Source of the DNA: Bacillota bacterium
GTDB lineage: Bacteria; Bacillota; Clostridia; Oscillospirales; Ruminococcaceae
Length of the DNA stretch: 13,450 nt
Reading direction: 5' to 3'
Assembly (NCBI GenBank): GCA_023431215.1
Contig: JAEYXR010000101.1
Coordinates: 1-13,450, forward strand
A program made the translations under genes and the position numbers. Positions 1-6,350 of the stretch are shown piece after piece (positions within the stretch are counted from its first letter, which is position 1; each line of letters starts with the position of its first letter). The notes under the pieces were generated by a model. It had not been told where the DNA came from, did not search any database, and saw nothing but the letters and a program-made list of their open reading frames with translations.

Positions 1-429
1 CTGCTGCTGGCCGCCGGAGAGCTGATTAATATTACGCTTTTCATAATTCTTCAGGTTTACAAGCTCCAGGGCTTCCATCACACGCTGATGGCGTTCTTTT
101 TCCGGCAGTTTGCTAATCTTCAGACCAAATTCAATGTTTTCATACACATTTAAGTGTGGAAACAGGGCGTAACGCTGGAACACTGTATTCACCAGTCTCT
201 TATGAGGGGGCAGGTCATTAATCCGTTTTCCCTCAAAAAAAACATCGCCCTCACAGGGGTCTACAAAGCCACCAATAATGCGCAATGTGGTAGTTTTGCC
301 GCAGCCGGATGGCCCCAAAAAGGTGATGAATTCCTTGTCCATAATGTCCAGATTGATTTTGTCCAGGATACGTTCGTCATCAAAATCTACCGATACGTTC
401 CTCAGGCTGATAATTGCATTTTCACTCAT
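1..429 (-). CDS. potA: Spermidine/putrescine ABC transporter ATP-binding protein PotA, N-terminal part (runs off the left edge)
   Basis: The first 143 codons of an ABC ATPase are present; the rest lies left of position 1. The protein begins MSENAIISLRNVSVDF. It has a Walker A motif GPSGCGKTT near residues 39-47, a Q-loop in VFQRYALFPHLNVYENI, and the ABC signature LSGGQQQ at the cut edge. The Q-loop and signature wording is characteristic of the PotA/polyamine family within the carbohydrate-uptake-type ATPases, which energise uptake at the inner face of the membrane. potB, potC and potD would be expected further left. The start is ATG at 429, preceded by AAAGGGGG (438-445) at good spacing. 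It is transcribed away from the tRNA-Pro gene behind a roughly 150-nt leader. Other members of this ATPase family (sulfate, iron, sugar) are less likely but not excluded without the C-terminal domain. Confidence 0.88.
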   Translation of the reverse strand, partial: MSENAIISLRNVSVDFDDERILDKINLDIMDKEFITFLGPSGCGKTTTLRIIGGFVDPCEGDVFFEGKRINDLPPHKRLVNTVFQRYALFPHLNVYENIEFGLKISKLPEKERHQRVMEALELVNLKNYEKRNINQLSGGQQQ

Positions 430-580
430 TGATGCATCCCCCTTTGCGGTAGTACACCGGCCTTTGGCCGGCATCATTTGCAGGCCTTTCACCTGCCGCG
501 GAAGCTACCACCCATTCCCCGCAAAAGGCTTTGGGACAGGGGCCGGAAATCCCTGTCTTTCAGATGGGTATACGCGAACC
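430..580 (-). promoter_or_regulatory. Structured 5' leader of potA (candidate cis-regulatory RNA)
   Basis: Read as minus-strand RNA, several stems can be drawn. A closing stem pairs 505-511 with 446-452 (7 bp, one G-U). It encloses hairpin 480-484/492-496 (GCAGG/CCTGC) and hairpin 457-462/466-471 (CCGGCC/GGCCGG, loop of 3), giving a three-way junction. Upstream, hairpin 535-541/551-557 (7 bp, perfect) lies inside a possible stem 564-569/510-515. That outer stem shares bases 510-511 with the junction stem, so the two may compete. The junction's 3' strand directly abuts the Shine-Dalgarno site (438-445). I do not recognise a known riboswitch. The stems are visible; regulation is inference. Confidence 0.4.
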
Positions 581-587
581 GCGAATT

Positions 588-642
588 ATTATAGATGCGA
601 AAATTGCAATTCAAAATATAGCATATTTTGTAGAAAAGTCAA
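588..642 (-). promoter_or_regulatory. Candidate sigma-A promoter(s) of potA
   Basis: Minus-strand TTGACT (637-642) and TATATT (615-620) are separated by 16 bp. A second -10, TATAAT (588-593), lies downstream with only a weak -35 (TTTTGA, 611-616, 17 bp). Either would produce a leader of about 150-180 nt before the potA start at 429. Confidence 0.45.
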
Positions 643-786
643 CAACTTTTTTGAAAAATCTACCCGCAAGCTGATTAACTACCAAAAATACTTTAAAAAG
701 CTTTAAAATGCTTCTGTTTTTATCCTAATGCTTAATTTATGAAATTTTAATGAACAAAACAGTTTCTCCCTTATTTAAAAAAGGTA

Positions 787-815
787 TTGCAATTTTATTT
801 TGTATATGATATTCT
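787..815 (+). promoter_or_regulatory. Candidate promoter of tRNA-Pro(GGG)
   Basis: TTGCAA (787-792) and TATTCT (810-815) are spaced by 17 bp. The predicted start falls about 6-8 nt before the mature tRNA. The -10 matches the consensus at only four of six positions. Confidence 0.35.
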
Positions 816-828
816 AGAAAAGCTGTTT

Positions 829-904
829 CTGGGTGTGGCGCAGGTGGTAGCGCGCTACCTTGGGGTGGTAGAGGCCGTGGGTTCAAGTCCCGTCACTCAG
901 ACCA
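829..904 (+). tRNA. tRNA-Pro (anticodon GGG), CCA encoded
   Basis: The 76-nt cloverleaf has acceptor arm CTGGGTG/CACTCAG, D-stem GCGC/GCGC, anticodon stem CTACC/GGTAG with loop TTGGGGT (anticodon GGG), T-arm GTGGG-TTCAAGT-CCCGT, discriminator A901 and encoded CCA (902-904). It decodes CCC (and CCU by wobble). It is monocistronic and followed at once by a terminator hairpin that includes its last bases. Its elbow region is nearly identical to the tRNA-Pro(CGG) at 10175, so the two are close paralogues. The T-loop TTCAAGT differs from the common TTCGAAT. Confidence 0.93.
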
Positions 905-952
905 AATAAAAAAAGACCTGTCTTTTTTGACAGGTCTTTTTTTATTTGGTCT
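899..952 (+). terminator. Terminator hairpin overlapping the tRNA-Pro 3' end
   Basis: A perfect 24-bp stem pairs 899-922 with 929-952 around a six-T loop (923-928). The core GACCTGTC/GACAGGTC is flanked by an A-run on the left and a T-run (936-943) on the right, so it could terminate in both directions. The left arm contains the tRNA's last acceptor bases and CCA (899-904). Confidence 0.85.
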
Positions 953-1050
953 ATCTCCTTTCCTTTTAGTTTTGTTGTATTAATCGTTTTTATCTATCAA
1001 ACTTTTATTAATAATCAGCATCATCCTTTGCCGAATATAACTACAGACCC

Positions 1051-1080
1051 TTGAAAACACATTAAAAAGCCGGATATAAT
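1051..1080 (+). promoter_or_regulatory. Candidate sigma-A promoter of the DUF2200 gene
   Basis: TTGAAA (1051-1056) and TATAAT (1075-1080) are spaced by 18 bp, about 50 bp ahead of the start codon at 1131. Confidence 0.55.
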
Positions 1081-1130
1081 TTATTTACACTAATAAAAAC
1101 AATTGGCTTAAATAAAAAGGAGGATATACA

Positions 1131-1484
1131 ATGAGACAACCACCTGTTTTTTTCATGCCCTTTACTCGAATTTATCCGTTATATATACAAAAAGCAGAAA
1201 AAAAAGGAAGAACAAAAAAAGAAGTTGATACAATTATCTACTGGCTTACAGGTTATGATGAAAACTCCTTACCTGAACAATTAAGTAAAGAGGTTACTAT
1301 GGAGGAATTCTTTAAACAAGCCCCCTGCATTAATCCTAACGCCTCCCTTATCAAAGGTACCGTTTGTGGGTACCGTGTGGAAGAAATTGAGGACGAACTG
1401 ATGCAGAAAATTCGTTATCTGGATAAGCTGATTGATGAGCTTGCCAAAGGAAAAAGTATGGATAAAATTTTAAGAGAAAAATAA
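1131..1484 (+). CDS. DUF2200 domain-containing protein
   Basis: This 117-aa cytosolic protein matches from memory the small DUF2200 family over nearly its whole length. Hallmarks are FTRIYPLYIQKAEKKGRTKKEV (about residues 11-32), IIYWLTGY (35-42), INPNASLIKGTVCGYRVEEIEDELM (about 67-91) and the C-terminal helix IRYLDKLIDELAKGKSMDKIL. The family's function is unknown to me, and it has no membrane segment or signal peptide. The start ATG follows AAGGAGG with a 7-nt gap. It is a single-gene unit with its own promoter. It converges on tyrA, sharing the bidirectional terminator at 1548-1581. Confidence 0.85.
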   Translation: MRQPPVFFMPFTRIYPLYIQKAEKKGRTKKEVDTIIYWLTGYDENSLPEQLSKEVTMEEFFKQAPCINPNASLIKGTVCGYRVEEIEDELMQKIRYLDKLIDELAKGKSMDKILREK

Positions 1485-1547
1485 GATTATCAGTTATTAT
1501 CAGCAGTTCAAAGAATTGATTTTCTCTGTTCTAAGACTATATACAAT

Positions 1548-1581
1548 AAAAAGAGACTTCTATTTTTAGAAGTCTCTTTTT
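1548..1581. terminator. Bidirectional intrinsic terminator between the DUF2200 gene and tyrA
   Basis: A perfect 15-bp stem (1548-1562 with 1567-1581) has a TTTT loop, with core AGAGACTTCTA/TAGAAGTCTCT. A-runs on the left and T-runs on the right serve both converging genes. Confidence 0.85.
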
Positions 1582-1595
1582 TGTTAAGCATTTTG

Positions 1596-2447
1596 TTATT
1601 CTTCAAACAAATCAATTGTCTTTTTACGGTCACTTCCTGCTTTCAGCAGTGCCTTAAGAGTATCGGCGTCTTCTTTTTCCAAAGCGTTTCGCACCTGTGC
1701 CAGGTTCTCAATTATGGTATCAATTTCAGCCAGTAAAGCCTCTTGATTGCACAGAAAAAGCTCTGTCCACATCTCCTCATTCAGCCTTGCTACCCGGGTT
1801 AAATCCTTATAGCTCCCGGCACTGTATCCATTGTGGCGGTCGGCCTCTGGGCTTTTAATATAGGCATTAGATACCACATGAGCAAGCTGAGAGGTAAAAG
1901 CAATCATTTTATCATGGTTTTGTGCGGTGGTAACCACTACTTTTCCAAACTGCAGTGAGGCAAAAAAATTCTCTAATTGTTTTATTAAAGCATCATTACT
2001 TGCCTGGGTAGGGGTTAAAATCATACTGGCGCCGGAAAATAAGGATGGTAATGTATAATCGTAGCCGGAAAATTCTCTGCCAGCCATAGGATGTCCACCT
2101 ACAAAGCTTAGCCCCTGCTGCAGGCAAAAAGAACCTAATTGGTCACAAACATATCTTTTTACTCCGCATAAATCTACCAAAGCTGTCCCCTTCTGCCATT
2201 GCCCTGCATGCGTCTTAACAAAATCAATGGTTTGCTTTGGATATAGAGCTATCAAAATCAAATCGCAAGTAAATATACTTGTTAAGCCAATCTCATCTAC
2301 CGCACCATCACAAAATGCTTTTTCCATTGTATTGGGTGCAATATCATATCCACATACTTGGTATTCAGTACACCGCTTAATGGTTTTTGCCATTGAACCG
2401 CCAATTAATCCTAACCCTACAATCCCAATTTTTTTCACATTGCTCAC
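1596..2447 (-). CDS. tyrA: Prephenate dehydrogenase
   Basis: TyrA oxidatively decarboxylates prephenate to 4-hydroxyphenylpyruvate in tyrosine synthesis. The 283-aa protein has a Rossmann NAD-binding motif IGIVGLGLIGGS (residues 7-18), an acidic residue D35 at the end of strand 2 favouring NAD over NADP, and the family motif GGHPMAG (117-123) in the substrate region, followed by the helical dimerisation domain. There is no chorismate mutase fusion and no C-terminal ACT domain, so feedback control through ACT is not expected. Both candidate starts are GTG: 2447, and 2438 three codons later (giving MKKIGIVGLG, the usual family start). The Shine-Dalgarno site is weak for both. The gene is alone; no other aromatic pathway gene is adjacent. 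Confidence 0.92.
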   Translation of the reverse strand: MSNVKKIGIVGLGLIGGSMAKTIKRCTEYQVCGYDIAPNTMEKAFCDGAVDEIGLTSIFTCDLILIALYPKQTIDFVKTHAGQWQKGTALVDLCGVKRYVCDQLGSFCLQQGLSFVGGHPMAGREFSGYDYTLPSLFSGASMILTPTQASNDALIKQLENFFASLQFGKVVVTTAQNHDKMIAFTSQLAHVVSNAYIKSPEADRHNGYSAGSYKDLTRVARLNEEMWTELFLCNQEALLAEIDTIIENLAQVRNALEKEDADTLKALLKAGSDRKKTIDLFEE

Positions 2448-2476
2448 TCTTTTCTATTTGTCAACAAAACAATAAA

Positions 2477-2526
2477 GCTATGATACCTGCACAATTTACC
2501 GATTTAAATCGTACAAGTATCATAGC
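2477..2526 (-). terminator. Stem-loop downstream of livF, probable liv operon terminator
   Basis: The arms GCTATGATAC (2477-2486) and GTATCATAGC (2517-2526) are perfect. In minus-strand RNA the stem extends to about 17 bp through G-U pairs that would be A-C mismatches on the plus strand. It is followed by TTTATTGTTTTG on the minus strand. A 12-bp palindrome CGATTTAAATCG (2500-2511) overlaps the inner stem and loop. It overlaps the tyrA -10 element. Confidence 0.55.
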
Positions 2527-2547
2527 ATATTTTAAAAGATAGAACAA
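2519..2547 (-). promoter_or_regulatory. Candidate tyrA promoter
   Basis: Minus-strand TTGTTC (2542-2547) and TATGAT (2519-2524) are separated by 17 bp. The -10 lies inside one arm of the stem-loop at 2477-2526, so the 5' end of tyrA mRNA would contain only the other arm. Confidence 0.45.
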
Positions 2548-2633
2548 GATACTGTTGTAGTACATTCATGTATTGGGCACACGTAAATTCATAGTAAGCC
2601 ACAAACAGAAAACCTGAGAAATAAACTTTTTTC

Positions 2634-3350
2634 TTATACTGAACTTGTTTTCTTTTTGCCCAGATATGCTTCCTTAACATCCTCATTGGCCAGCAGCTCG
2701 GCTCCGCTGCCCTCCATGGTAATGCGTCCGGTTTCCAGCACGTAGCCCCAGTCTGCAACATGCAGTGCCATATTGGCATTTTGTTCAATCAGCAAAATTG
2801 TAACGCCCTGCTTGTTAATTTCCTGAATGATTTTGAAGATGTCCTGCACCACCAGCGGTGCCAAGCCTAGGGAGGGTTCATCCATCATCATCAGCTTGGG
2901 ACGGCTCATCAGCGCGCGGCCAACAGCCAGCATTTGCTGCTCGCCACCCGAGAGAGTACCTGCCAGCTGCCAGCTGCGCTCCTTTAAACGAGGGAACAAC
3001 TCGTATACCCAAGCAAGGTCGTCAGAAAGGTCATCTTTACGGGTGTAGGCACCGATGCGCAAATTTTCAAGAACAGTAAGGTTTGGGAACACCCGTCTGC
3101 CTTCGGGCACCAAGGTAATTCCCTTTGTCACAATATTCTCAGCACCAACGGTAAGCATCTCTTCCCCATTCCACAGCACACTGCCGCTTTGTGGCTTGAC
3201 AAGGCCGGAGATCGTACGAAGTGTGGTAGATTTACCGGCGCCGTTGGCACCAATCAGCGTTACAATTTTGCCATCTGGCACATCCAAAGAGATGCCCTTA
3301 ACAGCTTGAATTCCGCCGTAAGAGACGGTAAGGTTAGAAATTTTAAGCAT
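2634..3350 (-). CDS. livF: Branched-chain amino acid ABC transporter ATP-binding protein LivF
   Basis: LivF is one of two ATPases powering leucine/isoleucine/valine import. This 238-aa protein is the usual LivF length. It has Walker A GANGAGKS (34-41), VPEGRRVFPNLTVLENL (81-97) replacing the ordinary Q-loop as is typical of LivF, ABC signature LSGGEQQ (133-139), Walker B LMMMDEP (153-159) and the switch region ILLIEQN. The start ATG at 3350 overlaps the end of livG by 8 bp, implying translational coupling. It is the last gene of the liv operon; a probable terminator lies about 110 bp downstream. Confidence 0.95.
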   Translation of the reverse strand: MLKISNLTVSYGGIQAVKGISLDVPDGKIVTLIGANGAGKSTTLRTISGLVKPQSGSVLWNGEEMLTVGAENIVTKGITLVPEGRRVFPNLTVLENLRIGAYTRKDDLSDDLAWVYELFPRLKERSWQLAGTLSGGEQQMLAVGRALMSRPKLMMMDEPSLGLAPLVVQDIFKIIQEINKQGVTILLIEQNANMALHVADWGYVLETGRITMEGSGAELLANEDVKEAYLGKKKTSSV

Positions 3351-4191
3351 CGGCCTGCACCCCCAAATAAGCTTCTATTACCCTTGGGTTATTCTGTATT
3401 TCCTCAGGTGTGCCGCTGGCAATTGTCTGTCCAAAATCCAATACATAAATTCGGTCGGAAATTTCCATAACCAAATCCATATGATGTTCAATCATAAAGA
3501 CCGTCAGGCTAAACTCATCACGGATACGGCGGATGAAGGCTGTCAGCTCATCAGTTTCCTGGGGATTCATGCCTGCCGCAGGCTCATCCAGCAGTAGAAG
3601 CTTTGGCTTGGTAGCCAGAGCCCGGGCAATTTCCAAATGCCGCTGCTTGCCATAAGGCAGTGAGGTACAGTTTTCGTTTCTCAGGTCATATAGTCCCACA
3701 ATTTTAAGCAGCTCCTCTGCCTCCGCACGCATGGCGGCTTCTTCCTTCTTGTTGAAGCGAAAAGTAGCAGAAAACAAGTTGCTGGTTCGCAACATATGCA
3801 TTGCAATCAGAACATTATCAAACACTGTCTGGGTTTTAAACAGGCGTATATTTTGAAAAGTACGAGCCAACCCCAGTGCAGTGATTTTGTCGGGAGTTTT
3901 TTCCATGGTGTGCGTATATACACCGGCGTTTTTACCGGCATACAGTTTTTTCATTTTTCCCTTGGGGTAATTTTCAAGCACACGCTCACCCATATAGTAT
4001 ACTGCACCGTTGGTAGGTGCATACACACCTGTAATTACATTAAACGCAGTGGTTTTGCCTGCACCATTTGGGCCGATTAAGGAAACAATTTCGTGCTCAT
4101 CCACAGTCAGAGAAAGGTTGTCAACAGCTACCACGCCGCCAAACTGCATAGTAATGTTTTCTACCCGCAGCACATTGTTTTTTTCGCTCAT
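3343..4191 (-). CDS. livG: Branched-chain amino acid ABC transporter ATP-binding protein LivG
   Basis: This is the second ATPase of the Liv importer, 282 aa. Walker A is GPNGAGKT (40-47), the Q-loop is ARTFQNIRLF, and the signature is the degenerate LPYGKQR typical of LivG. Walker B is LLLLDEP, with AAGMNP after it, and the H-loop lies in MIEHHMD. It is longer than the roughly 255 residues of the E. coli protein. The surplus is a lysine-rich insert (about residues 70-98) between the first beta sheet region and the Q-loop. I recall similar inserts in clostridial LivG proteins, so this is probably lineage-typical. The start ATG overlaps the livM stop as ATGA. Confidence 0.95.
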   Translation of the reverse strand: MSEKNNVLRVENITMQFGGVVAVDNLSLTVDEHEIVSLIGPNGAGKTTAFNVITGVYAPTNGAVYYMGERVLENYPKGKMKKLYAGKNAGVYTHTMEKTPDKITALGLARTFQNIRLFKTQTVFDNVLIAMHMLRTSNLFSATFRFNKKEEAAMRAEAEELLKIVGLYDLRNENCTSLPYGKQRHLEIARALATKPKLLLLDEPAAGMNPQETDELTAFIRRIRDEFSLTVFMIEHHMDLVMEISDRIYVLDFGQTIASGTPEEIQNNPRVIEAYLGVQADA

Positions 4192-5270
4192 GCCTTTACC
4201 TCCTCTTCCTGCAAAGTACGCTTTTTGCCAAAACGCTTAAAAAATCGCTTCATGCCTTCAACACTGAATTCTCTGTCCCCCATGATGCCTTTGCGGTAAA
4301 ACAACACAATGGCCATAATTACTACAGCAAAAACAACCTTTCGGAAGCCCGCCCGCAAAAGGGGTACCTTAAAGGAACCAAGATAGGTTTCCACATCTAA
4401 AAAGCGCAGCCACCACTCGCTGCAGGCAATAAATAAAAAGGAACCCAGCACGCTGCCGGTAATGGAGCCGATGCCACCAATTACCACAATCAGCAAAATT
4501 TCGTATGTCATGGCAGACTTAAAGGCACTGGCCTGAATGGTAGTCTGGAACATGGCAAGCAGAGCGCCACCCACACCTGCAAAAAAGGAGCTGACACAAA
4601 AAGACATCATTTTATGCTTGGCTAAGTTGATACCCATAGCCTCTGCTGCAACTTCATCGTCACGGATTGCCTTAAACGCACGGCCATAGGTGGAGTTGAT
4701 AAGCAGAGCTATGATGGCAATGCATATGCCCGACACAATAAACGGAAACAAGGTTGAGCTGAAGGTAGGAAATTTGCGAAGGAGATTGGAGCCATTGGTA
4801 ATGGGTCCCAGTTTATCCCACTGAAAGATTGCCCGGATGATTTCGGCAAAGCCCAATGTTGCAATGGCCAGGTAATCCGAACGCAGCCGCAGTACCGGCA
4901 GACCGATAAAATAAGCACAAATGCAGGCGGTTATGCCGGACAGCACCAGGGCCAGCGCCACAGGAATGGCAAACTGCACAATACCGCCATCAAAATACTG
5001 GTAAACCGAAAGCCGGGCATCAGGCGGAATGGTAAGTATGCCGTAAGTGTAAGCACCCACCAGCATAAACCCGGCCTGACCCAAAGAAAACAGCCCGGTA
5101 AAGCCATTGAGCAGGTTCATCGAAACCGCTACCAGAGCATAGATTGCACCCTTTTTTAAGGTTACAAACAACATGGAAGTAGGCGGCATAATTTGCTCCA
5201 GGACAAATATCAGTGCAAGAATACCCACTGATAAGGCAATAGAAATTATAATGTTGTTACTTTTTTTCAT
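4188..5270 (-). CDS. livM: Branched-chain amino acid ABC transporter permease LivM
   Basis: This 360-aa, very hydrophobic inner-membrane permease has an N-terminal hydrophobic helix and multiple transmembrane segments. The family motif GLFSLGQAGFMLVGAYTYG is followed by LRLRSDYLAIATLGFAEIIR, and the EAA-like cytoplasmic loop AFKAIRDDEVAAEAMGINLAKHKM contacts an ATPase. The late motif is GGIGSITGSVLG. It pairs with LivH. I chose ATG 5270 (MKKSNN...) because GAGGTGA, overlapping the livH stop, sits 6 nt before it. A TTG two codons upstream (5276) is possible but badly spaced. It ends with a charged tail (GMKRFFKRFGKKRTLQEEEVKA, in two halves). Confidence 0.93.
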   Translation of the reverse strand: MKKSNNIIISIALSVGILALIFVLEQIMPPTSMLFVTLKKGAIYALVAVSMNLLNGFTGLFSLGQAGFMLVGAYTYGILTIPPDARLSVYQYFDGGIVQFAIPVALALVLSGITACICAYFIGLPVLRLRSDYLAIATLGFAEIIRAIFQWDKLGPITNGSNLLRKFPTFSSTLFPFIVSGICIAIIALLINSTYGRAFKAIRDDEVAAEAMGINLAKHKMMSFCVSSFFAGVGGALLAMFQTTIQASAFKSAMTYEILLIVVIGGIGSITGSVLGSFLFIACSEWWLRFLDVETYLGSFKVPLLRAGFRKVVFAVVIMAIVLFYRKGIMGDREFSVEGMKRFFKRFGKKRTLQEEEVKA

Positions 5271-5281
5271 CAGCAATCACC

Positions 5282-6166
5282 TCAAACCTTATCGGTATTC
5301 TTCTCACCGAAGAGACCAGTGGGCTTGGCGATGAGAATAATAATGAGCAGAGCAAAGGTAAATGCATCCGAGAATGTGGTCCAACCCAGCCCTTTGATGA
5401 TATTTTCGCAGATGCCAATGATAAAGGCGCCCACAACCGCACCGGGTATTGAGCCAATACCGCCAAACACAGCAGCTACAAAGGCTTTTAGCCCCGGCAT
5501 GGCTCCGGAAGTAGGTACAACACCTGTGTAGTTGGAAAAGTAAAGAAAAGAGCCAATAGCAGCCAATAAAGAACCAATAATAAAGGTTGCTGAAATAACC
5601 GAATTAATTTTGATGCCCATAAGCTGAGAGGTCTCAAAGTCTTTGGAGACAGCACGCATGGCCATGCCAATCTTGGTGTGGTTAATGAGCAGCACCAGGC
5701 CTATTACCAGCAAAATAGTCAATACAGGAGTGATAATGGTTACACGCTTGGTAAAGGCGGTACCAATGGTAACAGAATCGGAAATCCAGGGAATGGGAGG
5801 ATAAACCTGATTCAGACCACCGGTTACATAAAGCGCAAGATTTTGCAGCAGATAACTAATGCCAATGGCAGAGATCATAATAGACATGCGAGGTGCTGTG
5901 CGCAGTGGCTTATAAGCCACACGCTCAATGACAAAGCCCAGCAAAATAGTCAAAACAACGACCAGCGGAATCGCTATGTACAAAGGCACGCTGGCTGTCA
6001 GATACACCATCAATAAGCCCGCCACCATAAATACGTCACCGTGTGCAAAATTGATTAACCGCAAAATGCCATAAACCATAGTATATCCAATGGCGATTAG
6101 TGCGTACTGCCCACCCACCGAAATGCCGGCAAGCATATACGGCAGATTTGCATCCCAAAAACTCAT
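5282..6166 (-). CDS. livH: Branched-chain amino acid ABC transporter permease LivH
   Basis: This is a 294-aa inner-membrane permease, the standard LivH length. Family motifs are GGQYALIAIGYTMVYGILRL followed by INFAHGDVFM near the N-terminus, the coupling loop MRAVSKDFETSQLMGIKIN near the middle, and FGGIGSIPGAVVGAFIIG near the C-terminus. It forms the translocation pore with LivM. The start ATG 6166 follows GAGGAGGT with about 7 nt spacing. The stop is 11 nt before the chosen livM start, so the two permeases should be made in step. It is separated from livK by 184 bp of hairpin-rich DNA. Confidence 0.94.
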   Translation of the reverse strand: MSFWDANLPYMLAGISVGGQYALIAIGYTMVYGILRLINFAHGDVFMVAGLLMVYLTASVPLYIAIPLVVVLTILLGFVIERVAYKPLRTAPRMSIMISAIGISYLLQNLALYVTGGLNQVYPPIPWISDSVTIGTAFTKRVTIITPVLTILLVIGLVLLINHTKIGMAMRAVSKDFETSQLMGIKINSVISATFIIGSLLAAIGSFLYFSNYTGVVPTSGAMPGLKAFVAAVFGGIGSIPGAVVGAFIIGICENIIKGLGWTTFSDAFTFALLIIILIAKPTGLFGEKNTDKV

Positions 6167-6188
6167 AAAATGACCTCCTCATAGTTGT

Positions 6189-6306
6189 GCTGTATCGAAA
6201 GAGACTGCACAAGGCGGCATTCCCTTTCGATGCAGCTCAAAAAAACACAGTTGGTGCAAAATAGCACCGAAAGACACGGCGGGAGGATTCCTCCCAACCG
6301 TGTCTT
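6189..6306 (-). promoter_or_regulatory. Three inverted repeats in the livK-livH intercistronic region
   Basis: Downstream of the livK stop come three elements. The first is a strong stem 6271-6306 (AAGACACGG and GGGAGG arms, small internal loop). The second is a short hairpin GGTGC/GCACC (6253-6268) followed by a T-run on the minus strand (6239-6245). The third is a 13-bp repeat 6189-6201/6224-6236 with one imperfect pair. The most likely job is partial termination or protection of livK mRNA, so that binding protein exceeds permease. The hairpins are visible; the role is inference. Confidence 0.6.
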
Positions 6307-6350
6307 ACCATTGCATAAACCTACTCAGCAAACCTGAGACTAATCGTTGT

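Noticed and set aside
490..520. T-box-like wording in the potA leader (GGGTGGTA then CCGCGG on the minus strand)
   Set aside because: The T-box core GGTGGTACCGCGG is interrupted by four bases, the leader is short, no specifier stem or antiterminator is evident, and potA is not a usual T-box target.
278..706. 142-codon plus-strand frame at the left end
   Set aside because: Its first part is antisense to potA, which has intact ABC motifs. The rest crosses the leader and promoter region without a ribosome site or recognisable domain.
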